35,407 bases of DNA from an uncultured Prevotella sp. (GTDB lineage: Bacteria > Bacteroidota > Bacteroidia > Bacteroidales > Bacteroidaceae): the NCBI GenBank assembly GCA_900553595.1, contig USEC01000019.1, positions 1 to 35,407 on the forward strand, in the 5' to 3' direction. The notes under the pieces are model-generated. The model did not search any database. It was not told the origin of the DNA and worked only from the letters and a program-made list of their open reading frames with translations. Of the stretch, positions 7,997 through 15,449 are shown one piece after another (position 1 is the stretch's first letter; each line of letters begins with the position of its first letter). Both the position numbers and the translations under genes were made by a program.

Positions 7997-8027
7997 AAGG
8001 CAACTCCAATGCGGAGTTGCCTTTTTT
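7997..8027 (+). terminator. Intrinsic terminator after tRNA-Gln
   Basis: GGCAACTCC (7999-8007), loop AATGC and GGAGTTGCC (8013-8021) form a perfect 9-bp stem, followed by six T residues. The pairing extends outward through AA against the first Ts. It ends the tRNA transcript nine bases after the discriminator. Confidence 0.93.
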
Positions 8028-8120
8028 CGTTTCCGTCCGCCGTCCCGGCGGGCACGGCGTCGCCGTCGCCTGACTGCAATATGAAAGAGTAAAAAAGTAA
8101 AAGAGTAAAAAAGTAAAAAG

Positions 8121-8222
8121 ATAGGAGGTCGAGCGTCCCGCTCGACAACACAAAGCAAGTCTGCTAATTAGGAGTTAGGAATTGCTTGGATGGTGTTGTC
8201 GAGCGGGACGCTCGCCTCCTAT
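8121..8222. repeat. REPIN-like inverted hairpin doublet, copy 1
   Basis: Two inverted half-elements of 30-31 bases (8121-8151 and 8193-8222) face each other across a 41-base spacer. Each half itself contains a hairpin, GTCGAGCG-TCC-CGCTCGAC in the left half. The right half lacks one base compared with copy 2 (CTCGCCTCC instead of CTCGACCTCC). A near-identical doublet is at 18344 and a collapsed single version at 35139. The architecture resembles REP doublets (REPINs) mobilised by RAYT transposases, but no such transposase gene is in the window. Confidence 0.8.
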
Positions 8223-8301
8223 GATTGGCAAAGCATTTGGCTTGACTTCTGTATCCTTGAAGCATTTGGCTTAACTTCTGCATTCTTAACTCCTGTATTC
8301 T
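8223..8301. repeat. Repeat arm flanking REPIN-like copy 1
   Basis: GATTGGCAAAGCATTTGGCT leads into two degenerate units sharing GCATTTGGCTTAACTTCTG and CATTCTTAACTCCTG. The same words recur in tandem at 18495-18620, inverted at 18271-18343, and next to the palindrome at 35172-35240, so they belong to the same composite repeat family. Confidence 0.65.
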
Positions 8302-8330
8302 AAAAAACACAATGACTTTTCTCTGTTTAA

Positions 8331-8411
8331 AAACAAGGCTTCTTTACACTGCAAAGAAGCCTTCTTTTGAGTGTAAACAAGGCTTGTTTTGGGAGCAAAC
8401 AAGGCTTGTTT
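8331..8411. repeat. Array A: four 15-bp palindromes at 22-bp pitch
   Basis: Palindromes start at 8331, 8353, 8375 and 8397: AAACAAGGCTTCTTT, AAAGAAGCCTTCTTT, then AAACAAGGCTTGTTT twice, separated by 7-base spacers (ACACTGC, TGAGTGT, TGGGAGC). The first unit carries one pairing mismatch. The array lies in the gap between tRNA-Gln and the lipoprotein gene, about 100 bases upstream of the latter's -7 box. Matching four-unit arrays occur at 15450 and 24782. Confidence 0.9.
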
Positions 8412-8481
8412 TTCATTGCGGTAGGCTATGTAAAGTGTTTGTATGGCGTTCCTTGGGTTAATTAAATATAAAAAAGCGGTT

Positions 8482-8517
8482 TTTGTTACCAACTTCGATT
8501 TTAACTTTTTATCTTTG
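8482..8517 (+). promoter_or_regulatory. Promoter of the OmpA/TPR lipoprotein gene
   Basis: TATCTTTG (8510-8517) is a clean -7 box. The nearest TTTG (8482-8485) is 24 bases upstream, longer than the usual 19-21, so the -33 element is uncertain. Predicted transcription start is near 8524, with an A-rich leader of about 57 bases before ATG 8581. Confidence 0.6.
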
Positions 8518-8580
8518 TGGTTAAATTCAATCTGGTCATAGAAAACTGAAAGAGAAAAACTTAAAAATCATATTAAGACA

Positions 8581-10254
8581 ATGCAGAAGAAAAACTTTTT
8601 GATGCTGTCAGCTGCATCATTGCTTATGCTGACATCGTGCTCGAAGCTCGGCCCGCTCTCTGCCGACAACTTCACAGTGACTCCGAACCCACTTGAGACA
8701 CAGGCAGGAAAGGTGCCCGCAACCATCAACGGCACTTTCCCGGAGAAGTACATGAAGAAGAAAGCCGTAGTGACGGTAGTGCCCGAGCTGCGCTATGCCG
8801 ACGGACAGGTGGCACGCGGAAACGCCTCCACATTCCAGGGCGAGAAGGTTATGGGCAACAACCAGACCGTAAGCTACAAGGTGGGCGGACGCTACACCAT
8901 GAAGACAAGCTTCGACTATGTGCCTGAAATGCAAAAGAGCGAGATGTACCTCACCTTCGACGCATACATCGGCAAGAAGAAGTGCGAGGTACCGGCAGTG
9001 AAGGTTGCCAACGGCGTAATCGCCACTTCCGAGCTCTACAAGAAGACTCTCCTCAGCGACGGCGGCTGCATCGCACCCGACTCGTTCCAGCGTGTAAAGA
9101 CACAGAAGCAGGAAGCCAACATCAAGTTCCTCATCAACCAGGCACAGCTCCGCAAGAGCGAGCTGCAGAACAACTCGGTGCAGGAATTCGTGAAGATGCT
9201 CAAGAAGATCAATGCCGATCGCGAAGGCTTGAACGTGCAGAACGTTGAGGTGCTCGCATACGCTTCACCTGACGGTGGCGTCAAGTTCAACGACCGTCTG
9301 GCAAACAACCGTCAGAACGTATCAGAGAAGTATGTAAAGAACCAGCTCAAGAAGACCAAGGTGGAAGCAAACATCGACGCACACTACACCGCACAGGACT
9401 GGGACGGCTTCCAGCGCCTCGTACAGGCCTCAAACCTGCAGGACAAGGACGTGATTCTGCGCGTGCTCTCAATGTATAAGGATCCGCAGGAGCGCGAGGA
9501 GCAGATTCGTAACATGTCTGCTGGATTCCAGGAACTCGCCGATGGCATCCTCCCCGAACTCCGTCGTTCACGCCTTATCATCAACTACGAGACAATCGGA
9601 CGCAGCGACGACCAGATCAAGGCACAGTATGCAGAGGACGCTGCCAAGCTGAGTGCCGACGAACTTCTCTACGCCGCTACTCTCGAGGAAAGCCCGGCAA
9701 AGCAGGAGGAAATCTACAAGACCACAGCAAAGCTCTACGACAAGGACTACCGTGCATACAACAACCTCGCCGCTCTCGCCATCGCCAAGGGTGACGTGAA
9801 GACAGCAGAGAGCTACCTCAAGAAGGCACAGTCGCTCGGCAGCAACACACCGGAGGCAAGCGCAAACCTCGGTCTGCTCGCTCTTATCGCCGGCGACACA
9901 CAGGATGCTGAGGCCAAGATATCTAAGGCTTCCGGCTCAGAGAACGTTTCTCTCGCCCTCGGAGCACTCAACATCGCCAAGGGCAACTACGCACAGGCTG
10001 AGAAGGACTTCGGCAACAGCAACTCAAACACAGCCGCTCTGGCACAGCTCCTCAACAAGAACTACGCCGACGCAGCCAAGACTCTCGACAAGGTGGCTGA
10101 ACCCGACGGCGTGACCGACTATCTGCACGCCATCGTTGCTGCACGCCGCGACAACAAGTTCGCAGCCAACTCTTATCTGAAGGACGCTCTCCAGAAAGAT
10201 CCGTCACTCAAGGCTTACGCCGACAACGACCTCGAACTCTCAATCGTGAAGTAA
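8581..10254 (+). CDS. OmpA-like/TPR outer-membrane lipoprotein
   Basis: A 557-residue lipoprotein. The signal peptide ends in the lipobox LTSC with Cys20, so the mature protein should be lipid-anchored. Residues about 25-170 form a beta-rich N-terminal region. Residues about 185-330 resemble an OmpA-like fold (IKFLINQAQLRKSEL; NVEVLAYASPDGGVKFNDRL; LANNRQNVSEKYV), where peptidoglycan binding would be expected, though the canonical NxxLSxxRA is altered to DRLANNRQNVSEKYV. Residues about 380-550 contain TPR-like helical pairs (KDYRAYNNLAALAIAKGDV; ASANLGLLALIAGDT). Codon use is very uniform (GAC, AAG, CTC), as in highly expressed genes. It has its own promoter and a strong terminator. A role linking outer membrane and peptidoglycan is inferred, not shown. 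Confidence 0.75.
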   Translation: MQKKNFLMLSAASLLMLTSCSKLGPLSADNFTVTPNPLETQAGKVPATINGTFPEKYMKKKAVVTVVPELRYADGQVARGNASTFQGEKVMGNNQTVSYKVGGRYTMKTSFDYVPEMQKSEMYLTFDAYIGKKKCEVPAVKVANGVIATSELYKKTLLSDGGCIAPDSFQRVKTQKQEANIKFLINQAQLRKSELQNNSVQEFVKMLKKINADREGLNVQNVEVLAYASPDGGVKFNDRLANNRQNVSEKYVKNQLKKTKVEANIDAHYTAQDWDGFQRLVQASNLQDKDVILRVLSMYKDPQEREEQIRNMSAGFQELADGILPELRRSRLIINYETIGRSDDQIKAQYAEDAAKLSADELLYAATLEESPAKQEEIYKTTAKLYDKDYRAYNNLAALAIAKGDVKTAESYLKKAQSLGSNTPEASANLGLLALIAGDTQDAEAKISKASGSENVSLALGALNIAKGNYAQAEKDFGNSNSNTAALAQLLNKNYADAAKTLDKVAEPDGVTDYLHAIVAARRDNKFAANSYLKDALQKDPSLKAYADNDLELSIVK

Positions 10255-10270
10255 ACAACATCACCATAAG

Positions 10271-10320
10271 GAGCCGCCTTACCACACCCGTGTGTGGCAA
10301 AAGGCGGCTCTTTTGTTTTA
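10271..10320 (+). terminator. Strong intrinsic terminator after the lipoprotein gene
   Basis: GAGCCGCCTT (10271-10280) pairs with AAGGCGGCTC (10301-10310), with an inner stem CCACAC-CC-GTGTGG, followed by TTTTGTTTT. It stands only 15 bases ahead of the next gene's start codon. Confidence 0.9.
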
Positions 10321-10325
10321 TCGGA

Positions 10326-11318
10326 ATGAAACATTTCTTCTACGCTTTCATCATCGCCATGACCCTTGCGTCGTGCGGAACCGACAGCCGTCATTTCAAA
10401 ATCGACGGTCGTCTGCTCAATATCAACCAAGGCGAGTTCTACGTTTACAGCCCCGACGGAGCACTTCCGGGGCTCGACACCGTCAAGGTGCAGGCAGGGC
10501 GCTTCACGAAGGAGATAGCCTGCGACCGCCCCATGACGCTCATGCTCGTCTTTCCCAACTTCACCGAGCAGCCCATCTTCGCACAGCCCGGCAAGACAGT
10601 CGATGTGAAAGGCGACGCATACCACCTGAAAGAGCTTACTGTGGAGGGTACGAAGGACAACAAACTTATGAATTCCTTCCGCCGGCAGACAGCCAACGCC
10701 TCGCCACCGGAGGCACTGAAGTATGCCCGTCAGTTCATCCTCGACCACCCGGAGTCGCCCGTCAGCGTCTGGATAGTGCGCCGCTACTTCATAGCCACGC
10801 CTTCGCCCGACTACACCGCGGCCCGCTCTCTCATAGCAACGATGCTTAAGGCACAGCCCGACAACGGCACCCTGCGCCGTCTGCAACGCTCCGTCAGCGT
10901 CGCTACGCCGCTCCGTGCCGGCGACAAGTTGCCTCGCTTCACCGCCGCCGACATTGATGGTCGCACCGTTTCCGACGCCACCCTGCGCCAAACTCCATAC
11001 GCCGTGGTGTGTGCGTGGGCTTCGTGGAGTTACGAAAGCCTCAACCTCCTGCGCCAGCTCCTGCAGCTCCGCGAGGATTCCAAAGGCACGCTCACCGTCG
11101 TCAGCATCTGCCTCGACCCCGACGAAGCCTCCGTCCGCCGTCTGTTGAAGCAGAACGGATTCGAATGCACCACCGTAAGCGACGGCCGCATGATAGAATG
11201 CCGGCTCTACCGGCAGCTCGGCATGCACAACATCCCCGACAATATATTGCTGCACAACGGCAAGGTCGTCGGCACAGACATGTCGTTCACCGACATATCG
11301 AAGGAAGTAAGGATGTGA
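10326..11318 (+). CDS. DUF4369/thioredoxin-like lipoprotein without CxxC
   Basis: A 330-residue lipoprotein of the kind that pairs a DUF4369-like beta domain with a TlpA-type thioredoxin fold. The lipobox LASC gives Cys17. The N-terminal domain (about 24-110) contains FKIDGRLLNINQGEFYVYSP and the usual TVKVQAGRFTKEI. The thioredoxin-like part starts near 205 (AGDKLPRFTAADIDGRTVS). At the redox site the usual FWASWCxPC is replaced by CAWASWSYESL, so the catalytic cysteine pair is missing and classical thiol-disulfide exchange is unlikely. A cis-proline-like HNIPDNILL is kept. ATG 10326 is chosen for the signal peptide; the in-frame GTG at 10290 lies inside the terminator. A binding or scaffold role is inferred. 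Confidence 0.72.
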   Translation: MKHFFYAFIIAMTLASCGTDSRHFKIDGRLLNINQGEFYVYSPDGALPGLDTVKVQAGRFTKEIACDRPMTLMLVFPNFTEQPIFAQPGKTVDVKGDAYHLKELTVEGTKDNKLMNSFRRQTANASPPEALKYARQFILDHPESPVSVWIVRRYFIATPSPDYTAARSLIATMLKAQPDNGTLRRLQRSVSVATPLRAGDKLPRFTAADIDGRTVSDATLRQTPYAVVCAWASWSYESLNLLRQLLQLREDSKGTLTVVSICLDPDEASVRRLLKQNGFECTTVSDGRMIECRLYRQLGMHNIPDNILLHNGKVVGTDMSFTDISKEVRM

Positions 11319-11391
11319 AGGCAGCCGCCTGACGGGCGGCACTCCGGCACCGATGCCGCCGAAGACACCTCGTGGCCACCGGTATGACACA

Positions 11392-11436
11392 AACGCAAAA
11401 GCCTCCGTAGCACCATGCTGCGGAGGCTTTTGCGTT
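11392..11436. terminator. Bidirectional terminator between convergent genes
   Basis: A near-perfect 21-bp stem: AACGCAAAAGCCTCCGTAGC begins at 11392 and pairs with the segment ending AGGCTTTTGCGTT at 11436, around a CCA loop. A-rich and T-rich flanks in the stem allow it to act in both directions, serving the lipoprotein gene on the plus strand and the RidA-like gene on the minus strand. Confidence 0.85.
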
Positions 11437-11558
11437 CATTTAACGGAAACGTTGGAGCAACAATTTCGTTACTTTCAAGCGGGATTCGCGTTGTAAAGGG
11501 GCCGTTGTATGAGTCATCAATCATTAAACGGAGATAGGAGGCGGGGCTTCGTCGCTGT

Positions 11559-12587
11559 TCAGCTCCGTTGCCTTTTCACGGCTACGCACTCCATTTCCAC
11601 GAGCCATGCAGGGCGGCACACCTTGGCATGGACGATGATGTGTGGAGTGGAGGGGTGGAGTCGGCGCATGAGCGAACTCACGAGCTGATAGTCGGAGAGG
11701 TCGCGCAGATAGACGATGAAGTATGCGATGTCGTCCATTCCGGCTCCGCCGTCGTCGAGCAGGGCTTTGATGTTGTCGAGCAGGCGTTCGGTCTGCCGTT
11801 CCACATCGCCTTCGTGCACCACGTTTCCGTGCCTGTCGATGCTTGCCGTACCCGATATGAAGTACCTGTCGATGCTGTCGTTGTGCAGCCGTGTGCCCCG
11901 TTCGAACGCCACACCGTATTCGTGTGTGGGGTTGAGGTGCTCGGGGGCGTGCAGGAACTGTTGGTCGGCGGCGGTGGCTGCTGGGCATGTCAGGAAGTCG
12001 ATTCCCACCGAAGCGGAGCGTGCCGCGGTGTTGCCTCCGATGCCGGTACTTGCTACGAAGTGCGTGTCGGCGGTGAGTCCGTGCTGCCGGAATATGTCGT
12101 TGCGTGCCTTTACCACGCCCTGGTAGTTCACGTCAATGTCGGCGACGTAGATCCATGTGCGTATGAGATGTGTGGCGATGTCGAGTCCCTGCTCCCCGAT
12201 GAGCTTTATGTAGCGTTCGAAGAGCAGCACCGTCTGCAGGTAGGAGTTCATTCCCCGTGTGTCGTCGTCGTTCAGTCGGAGTGCGTGGAACAGGTAGTCC
12301 GGCGCCGTGTCGGAGGTCTTTGCGAGTATGCTTATCTTCGAGTTGTCGAGCGGAGCCTGCTCCACTACGCTGAGTGCGCAGTTCTGCAGCAGCTGTGTGA
12401 AGCATTTCGAGCGGCAGAAGTCGGCGTGCTGGTTCTGTATGTCGCTCATGAACACCTTGGCATATTCGAGGCGTCGCCCCTGTCTTTGTTCTTCGTTGAG
12501 CCACGCCAGCATGCTGTCATGCAGTTCGTCGAGTCTTGCGGCGAATGTCCCGCGGCCTTGCGGTGCTATTATTCTGTACGATTCCAT
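11559..12587 (-). CDS. RidA/YjgF-superfamily protein, chorismatase-like
   Basis: A 342-residue protein, about twice the size of a simple RidA, with the layout of the chorismatase (FkbO/Hyg5) branch of the YjgF superfamily. Segments supporting this are IRTWIYVADIDVNYQGVVKA (resembling the RxWNYIPxI region of chorismatases), the TGIGG turn in FVASTGIGGNTAARS, and the C-terminal RidA-like core beginning at YFISGTASIDRHGNVVHEGD with GAGMDDIAYFIVYLRDLSDY. Chorismatases hydrolyse chorismate to dihydroxycyclohexadienoate or hydroxybenzoates; whether this protein does so cannot be told from sequence alone. It stands alone between a bidirectional terminator and its own -7 box, with no pathway genes around it. 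Alternative: a non-catalytic or imine-deaminase RidA relative. Confidence 0.6.
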   Translation of the reverse strand: MESYRIIAPQGRGTFAARLDELHDSMLAWLNEEQRQGRRLEYAKVFMSDIQNQHADFCRSKCFTQLLQNCALSVVEQAPLDNSKISILAKTSDTAPDYLFHALRLNDDDTRGMNSYLQTVLLFERYIKLIGEQGLDIATHLIRTWIYVADIDVNYQGVVKARNDIFRQHGLTADTHFVASTGIGGNTAARSASVGIDFLTCPAATAADQQFLHAPEHLNPTHEYGVAFERGTRLHNDSIDRYFISGTASIDRHGNVVHEGDVERQTERLLDNIKALLDDGGAGMDDIAYFIVYLRDLSDYQLVSSLMRRLHPSTPHIIVHAKVCRPAWLVEMECVAVKRQRS

Positions 12588-12636
12588 TCTTTGGAGACTT
12601 GTTCTTTTAGGTTTTAGCGATATTGTTTATTTTTTG

Positions 12637-12644
12637 CAAAAGTA
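12637..12644 (-). promoter_or_regulatory. -7 box of the RidA-like gene
   Basis: On the minus strand TACTTTTG (12644-12637) matches TAnnTTTG, about 50 bases ahead of the start codon at 12587. No TTTG is seen at the expected -33 spacing. Confidence 0.5.
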
Positions 12645-12743
12645 GTAATTGTTTCTCTAATCCGTATGCTTTTGCCATGAAATTACCGAGATGTGGGTAT
12701 GCGTCAGTGCCTTTTCCCGTATTAAAAAAGCCTTTTCCTGCAT

Positions 12744-12789
12744 TAAAAAAAGGAGTGTCCATACGGCTTTTGCCGCATGGACACTCCTT
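12744..12789 (-). terminator. Intrinsic terminator of the HU gene
   Basis: On the minus strand AAGGAGTGTCCATGCGGC pairs with GCCGTATGGACACTCCTT around an AAAA loop, with one mismatch in an 18-bp stem, and is followed by a run of seven T residues. It lies about 30 bases after the HU stop codon. Confidence 0.92.
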
Positions 12790-12820
12790 GGATGTTCTGT
12801 ATTAAGGGTTGTCTTATGCC

Positions 12821-13093
12821 TTAGTTCAGAGAGTTTGTAACCTCTGCTCCAGCCTTGAACTTGACTACCTTCTTGGCAGCTACGCTGATCTTTTCGCCGG
12901 TGCGGATGTTTCTTGCCTCGCGTGCAGGACGCTCGTTCACTGCGAATGTACCGAAGCCGATGAGCTGAATCTTGTCGCCTTCTACGAGAGCGTTCTTTAT
13001 TGCTTCCAGTGTTGCCTCCAAAGCCTTCTTTGCATCAGCTTTGCTCAGGTTGGCGCCTACTGCTACCTTCTCTACCAATTCTGTTTTGTTCAT
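12821..13093 (-). CDS. hup: HU-family DNA-binding protein
   Basis: HU proteins bind and bend DNA without strong sequence preference and compact the nucleoid as dimers. The 90-residue product matches the family end to end. It has the N-terminal helix MNKTELVEKVAVGANLSKAD, the core GDKIQLIGFGTFAVNERPAREARNIRTGE with the conserved GFGxFxxxxRxxRxxRNPxTG pattern (here RNIRTG), and the basic arm leading to VVKFKAGAEVTNSLN. It has a perfect promoter and its own terminator, so it is a single-gene unit. Confidence 0.96.
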   Translation of the reverse strand: MNKTELVEKVAVGANLSKADAKKALEATLEAIKNALVEGDKIQLIGFGTFAVNERPAREARNIRTGEKISVAAKKVVKFKAGAEVTNSLN

Positions 13094-13157
13094 GTTGTTT
13101 TATGATTTAATGTTTGTAAAATGTATTGAATTCGAGTGCGAAATCAACTTTATATGG

Positions 13158-13188
13158 CAAATTTAGGTTATTCCTGTCACAAATCAAA
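13158..13188 (-). promoter_or_regulatory. Promoter of the HU gene
   Basis: On the minus strand TTTG (13188-13185), a 19-base spacer and TAAATTTG (13165-13158) form a perfect -33/-7 pair. Transcription should start near 13151, giving a leader of about 58 bases. Confidence 0.8.
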
Positions 13189-13270
13189 CAAAAAACAGAA
13201 AAAAGTGCATAAAATAACAAAAAAAACTCTCCGAACCCATGTTTTTATGCCCTTTGCAGGGATTTTTTCG

Positions 13271-13278
13271 TAATTTTG
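13271..13278 (+). promoter_or_regulatory. -7 box of the rhomboid gene
   Basis: TAATTTTG matches TAnnTTTG and lies 34 bases ahead of ATG 13312. The nearest TTTG (13253-13256) is only 14 bases upstream, so the -33 part is doubtful. Confidence 0.5.
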
Positions 13279-13311
13279 CCTCACTTTTTAAATTAAACGA
13301 CAATAGAAATC

Positions 13312-14256
13312 ATGCGCAATATTCCCACAGTCACAAAGAATCTCTTAATAATTAACGTGTTGGCTTACCTTGTCGGCATGGTGTTTGGTGTCCATTCGGG
13401 AGGGTTTAACGACCTTTTCGGTCTTCATTTCTTCCTTGCTCCCGACTTCGGGCTGTATCAGTTTGTCACCTACATGTTCATGCACGCCAGCCTGAGCCAT
13501 CTTTTCTTCAACATGTTCGCCCTTTGGATGTTCGGCTGCATAGTGGAGCGTACATGGGGAGCGCGCAAGTTTCTTTTCTATTACATGGCGTGCGGCATCG
13601 GTGCCGGACTCTTGCAGGAGATGGCACAGTTTGTGCAATTCTACATGCTTGCCGCTGAAAACATCCACGGATTCAGCGTCTCCCAGATAATGACAGTGGC
13701 CAAAGCCAGTGCCGCGGGGATTAACCTGTGGACCACTGTGGGCGCATCGGGTGCCATCTACGGCATTCTTCTCGCCTTCGGCATGCTCTATCCTGAGGAG
13801 CGCATGTTCATCTTCCCGCTGCCGGTACCCATCAAGGCGAAGTTCTTCGTGGTGGGCTACGCCGCCATAGAGTTGTTTATGGCGATCTCGACATCGGGCG
13901 ACGGCGTTGCGCATCTGGCTCACCTGGGCGGCATGCTCTTCGGATTCCTGCTCATACGCTACTGGCGACGCCATCCGGGGCGCGGCTACAACCGTGTCGG
14001 CGGGCGGCAGTTCTTCGACTCGATGCGCTCTTCCTGGGAGCAGCGCACGCACCGCAAGGCCGACACAACAAGCTCTTTCGGACACGCTTCCACACGTTCC
14101 AACGGCGAGCGCAACCCCGACTGGGACTACAATGCACGCCGCCGTGCATCGCAGGAGGAAATCGACCGCATCCTCGACAAGATACGCCGCAACGGCTACG
14201 ACAGTCTCACGCGCGACGAGAAGCAGACCCTCTTCGACGCAAGCAACAACAAGTGA
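13312..14256 (+). CDS. Rhomboid-family intramembrane serine protease
   Basis: Rhomboids cleave membrane proteins within the bilayer using a Ser-His dyad. The 314-residue product shows the catalytic GASGAIYG with Ser146 and, in the last helix, AHLAHLGGMLFGFLL with His204 as the partner. The HASLSHLFFNMFALWMFG segment (about 58-75) is the conserved loop-1/TM2 region with the structural His and Asn. About six membrane segments precede a hydrophilic C-terminal tail from about residue 222. The tail ends in a helical module, ASQEEIDRILDKIRRNGYDS-LTRDEKQTLF, seen in many Bacteroidota rhomboids and predicted to be cytoplasmic. The neighbouring EEP gene follows by about 80 bases and is a frequent partner. 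Substrates are unknown. Confidence 0.92.
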   Translation: MRNIPTVTKNLLIINVLAYLVGMVFGVHSGGFNDLFGLHFFLAPDFGLYQFVTYMFMHASLSHLFFNMFALWMFGCIVERTWGARKFLFYYMACGIGAGLLQEMAQFVQFYMLAAENIHGFSVSQIMTVAKASAAGINLWTTVGASGAIYGILLAFGMLYPEERMFIFPLPVPIKAKFFVVGYAAIELFMAISTSGDGVAHLAHLGGMLFGFLLIRYWRRHPGRGYNRVGGRQFFDSMRSSWEQRTHRKADTTSSFGHASTRSNGERNPDWDYNARRRASQEEIDRILDKIRRNGYDSLTRDEKQTLFDASNNK

Positions 14257-14337
14257 CGCCATTGCGCCGTCGGGGACATTCCCGTCACGGGCCGTCTCAC
14301 GTTATCGTCAGGACAATCTTTATAAGCACAGACTCTT

Positions 14338-15432
14338 TTGAAAAGTTTAGGAAACTTCACCATACAACTCCTTTCCGGAGCCAACGTGGCGACCATCGCC
14401 GTCATGCTCCTTGTGGGACTGGCCGACCGTGTCAGTCCCACGGCGCATCCTACGCTCTCGTGCATGGGTCTGGCTTTCCCCGTCTTCATCTTCCTCAACG
14501 CCGCATTCCTCATCTTCTGGCTCTTCGTGAAACCCATGCGCGCGCTCATTCCGGCGCTGGGATTCGTCGTGGCATACGGCCCCATGCGCATCTACACGCC
14601 CCTTAACCTGCGCCATTCGCCGCCCGAAGGATCCATAAAGGTGCTTTCCTACAACATCTACAACTACCTCACATGGGAGTCGGCAGACGCCCCCTGTCCT
14701 ATCGCCGACTATATCCTGCGCGAGGATGCCGACATAGTGTGCCTCGTGGAGGCGGCAGTCTGGGGACCGAAGGAGCGCAAGCTCGACTCGCTCTACGCCC
14801 ACCACTACCAGTACCGCGACTCCTCGTCGCGCGGGGGAGGCAACGACCGCATCGACATCCTCAGCCGTTACCCCATCGTCGGCAAGGAACGCATCTACTA
14901 TGCATCGGGCAGCAACCACTCGGTGGCGTTCCGCCTGAAGACCGGAGCTGACACCGTCACCGTCATAGCCAACCACTTTCAGTCGATAGGCTTCTCTGAA
15001 GAGGACAAGTCGCAGTTCAAGCATATAGTGAAAGGCGAAGTGCGCCACGAGGAAGCGCGGCAGGAGTCGCGCCGCATACTGCGCAAGCTCGCCGAGGCAG
15101 CGGCCATCCGTGCGCCGCAGGCCGACGCCGTGGCGCGATACATCGACGAACGCCCCGGAGAGAGCTTCATACTTGTGGGCGACTTCAACGACTCGCCCAT
15201 CTCCTACACACGCCGCACCCTCGCCAGCCGTCTCACCGACTGTTATGTCGCCACCGCCAACGGTCCCGGCATCTCCTACCACTACAATGGCTTCTTCGTG
15301 CGCATCGACAACATCATGTGCTCGCACGACTTCACCCCCTACGCCTGCCGCGTGGACAACACCATCAAGGCCTCCGACCACTACCCGATAGTGTGTTGGG
15401 TGAAGAGGAACGGCGAAACTAAAAGTAAATGA
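14338..15432 (+). CDS. Membrane-anchored endonuclease/exonuclease/phosphatase-family protein
   Basis: A 364-residue metal-dependent phosphoesterase of the EEP (DNase I/sphingomyelinase-like) superfamily. Three hydrophobic segments near residues 8-28, 38-60 and 66-84 anchor the enzyme, and the catalytic domain starts near 100 (IKVLSYNIYNYLTW). Active-site signatures are Asn in SYNIYN, Glu138 in CLVEA, ANHFQS, GDFND with Asp282 and Asn284, and His348 in SDHYP. The substrate cannot be read from sequence; nucleic acids, phospholipids or phosphoinositides are all known in the superfamily. The start is TTG at 14338, chosen because SLGNFTIQLLSGANVATIAV is a family-typical beginning; the next ATG would cut off the first membrane helix. 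It probably shares a transcript with the rhomboid gene. Confidence 0.85.
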   Translation: MKSLGNFTIQLLSGANVATIAVMLLVGLADRVSPTAHPTLSCMGLAFPVFIFLNAAFLIFWLFVKPMRALIPALGFVVAYGPMRIYTPLNLRHSPPEGSIKVLSYNIYNYLTWESADAPCPIADYILREDADIVCLVEAAVWGPKERKLDSLYAHHYQYRDSSSRGGGNDRIDILSRYPIVGKERIYYASGSNHSVAFRLKTGADTVTVIANHFQSIGFSEEDKSQFKHIVKGEVRHEEARQESRRILRKLAEAAAIRAPQADAVARYIDERPGESFILVGDFNDSPISYTRRTLASRLTDCYVATANGPGISYHYNGFFVRIDNIMCSHDFTPYACRVDNTIKASDHYPIVCWVKRNGETKSK

Positions 15433-15449
15433 CAAATCCCCACGCCTGA

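Noticed and set aside
8090..8120. AGAGTAAAAAAGTAAA direct repeats near copy 1
   Set aside because: Simple low-complexity sequence; no link to the neighbouring elements can be shown.
8331..8411. Palindrome array considered as a CRISPR
   Set aside because: Repeats are 15 bases and palindromic, spacers are only 7 bases and partly conserved between arrays, and no cas gene is present.
10290..10325. GTG start for the thioredoxin-like lipoprotein inside the terminator hairpin
   Set aside because: It would place 12 residues before the lipoprotein signal and put the start within a strong RNA stem.
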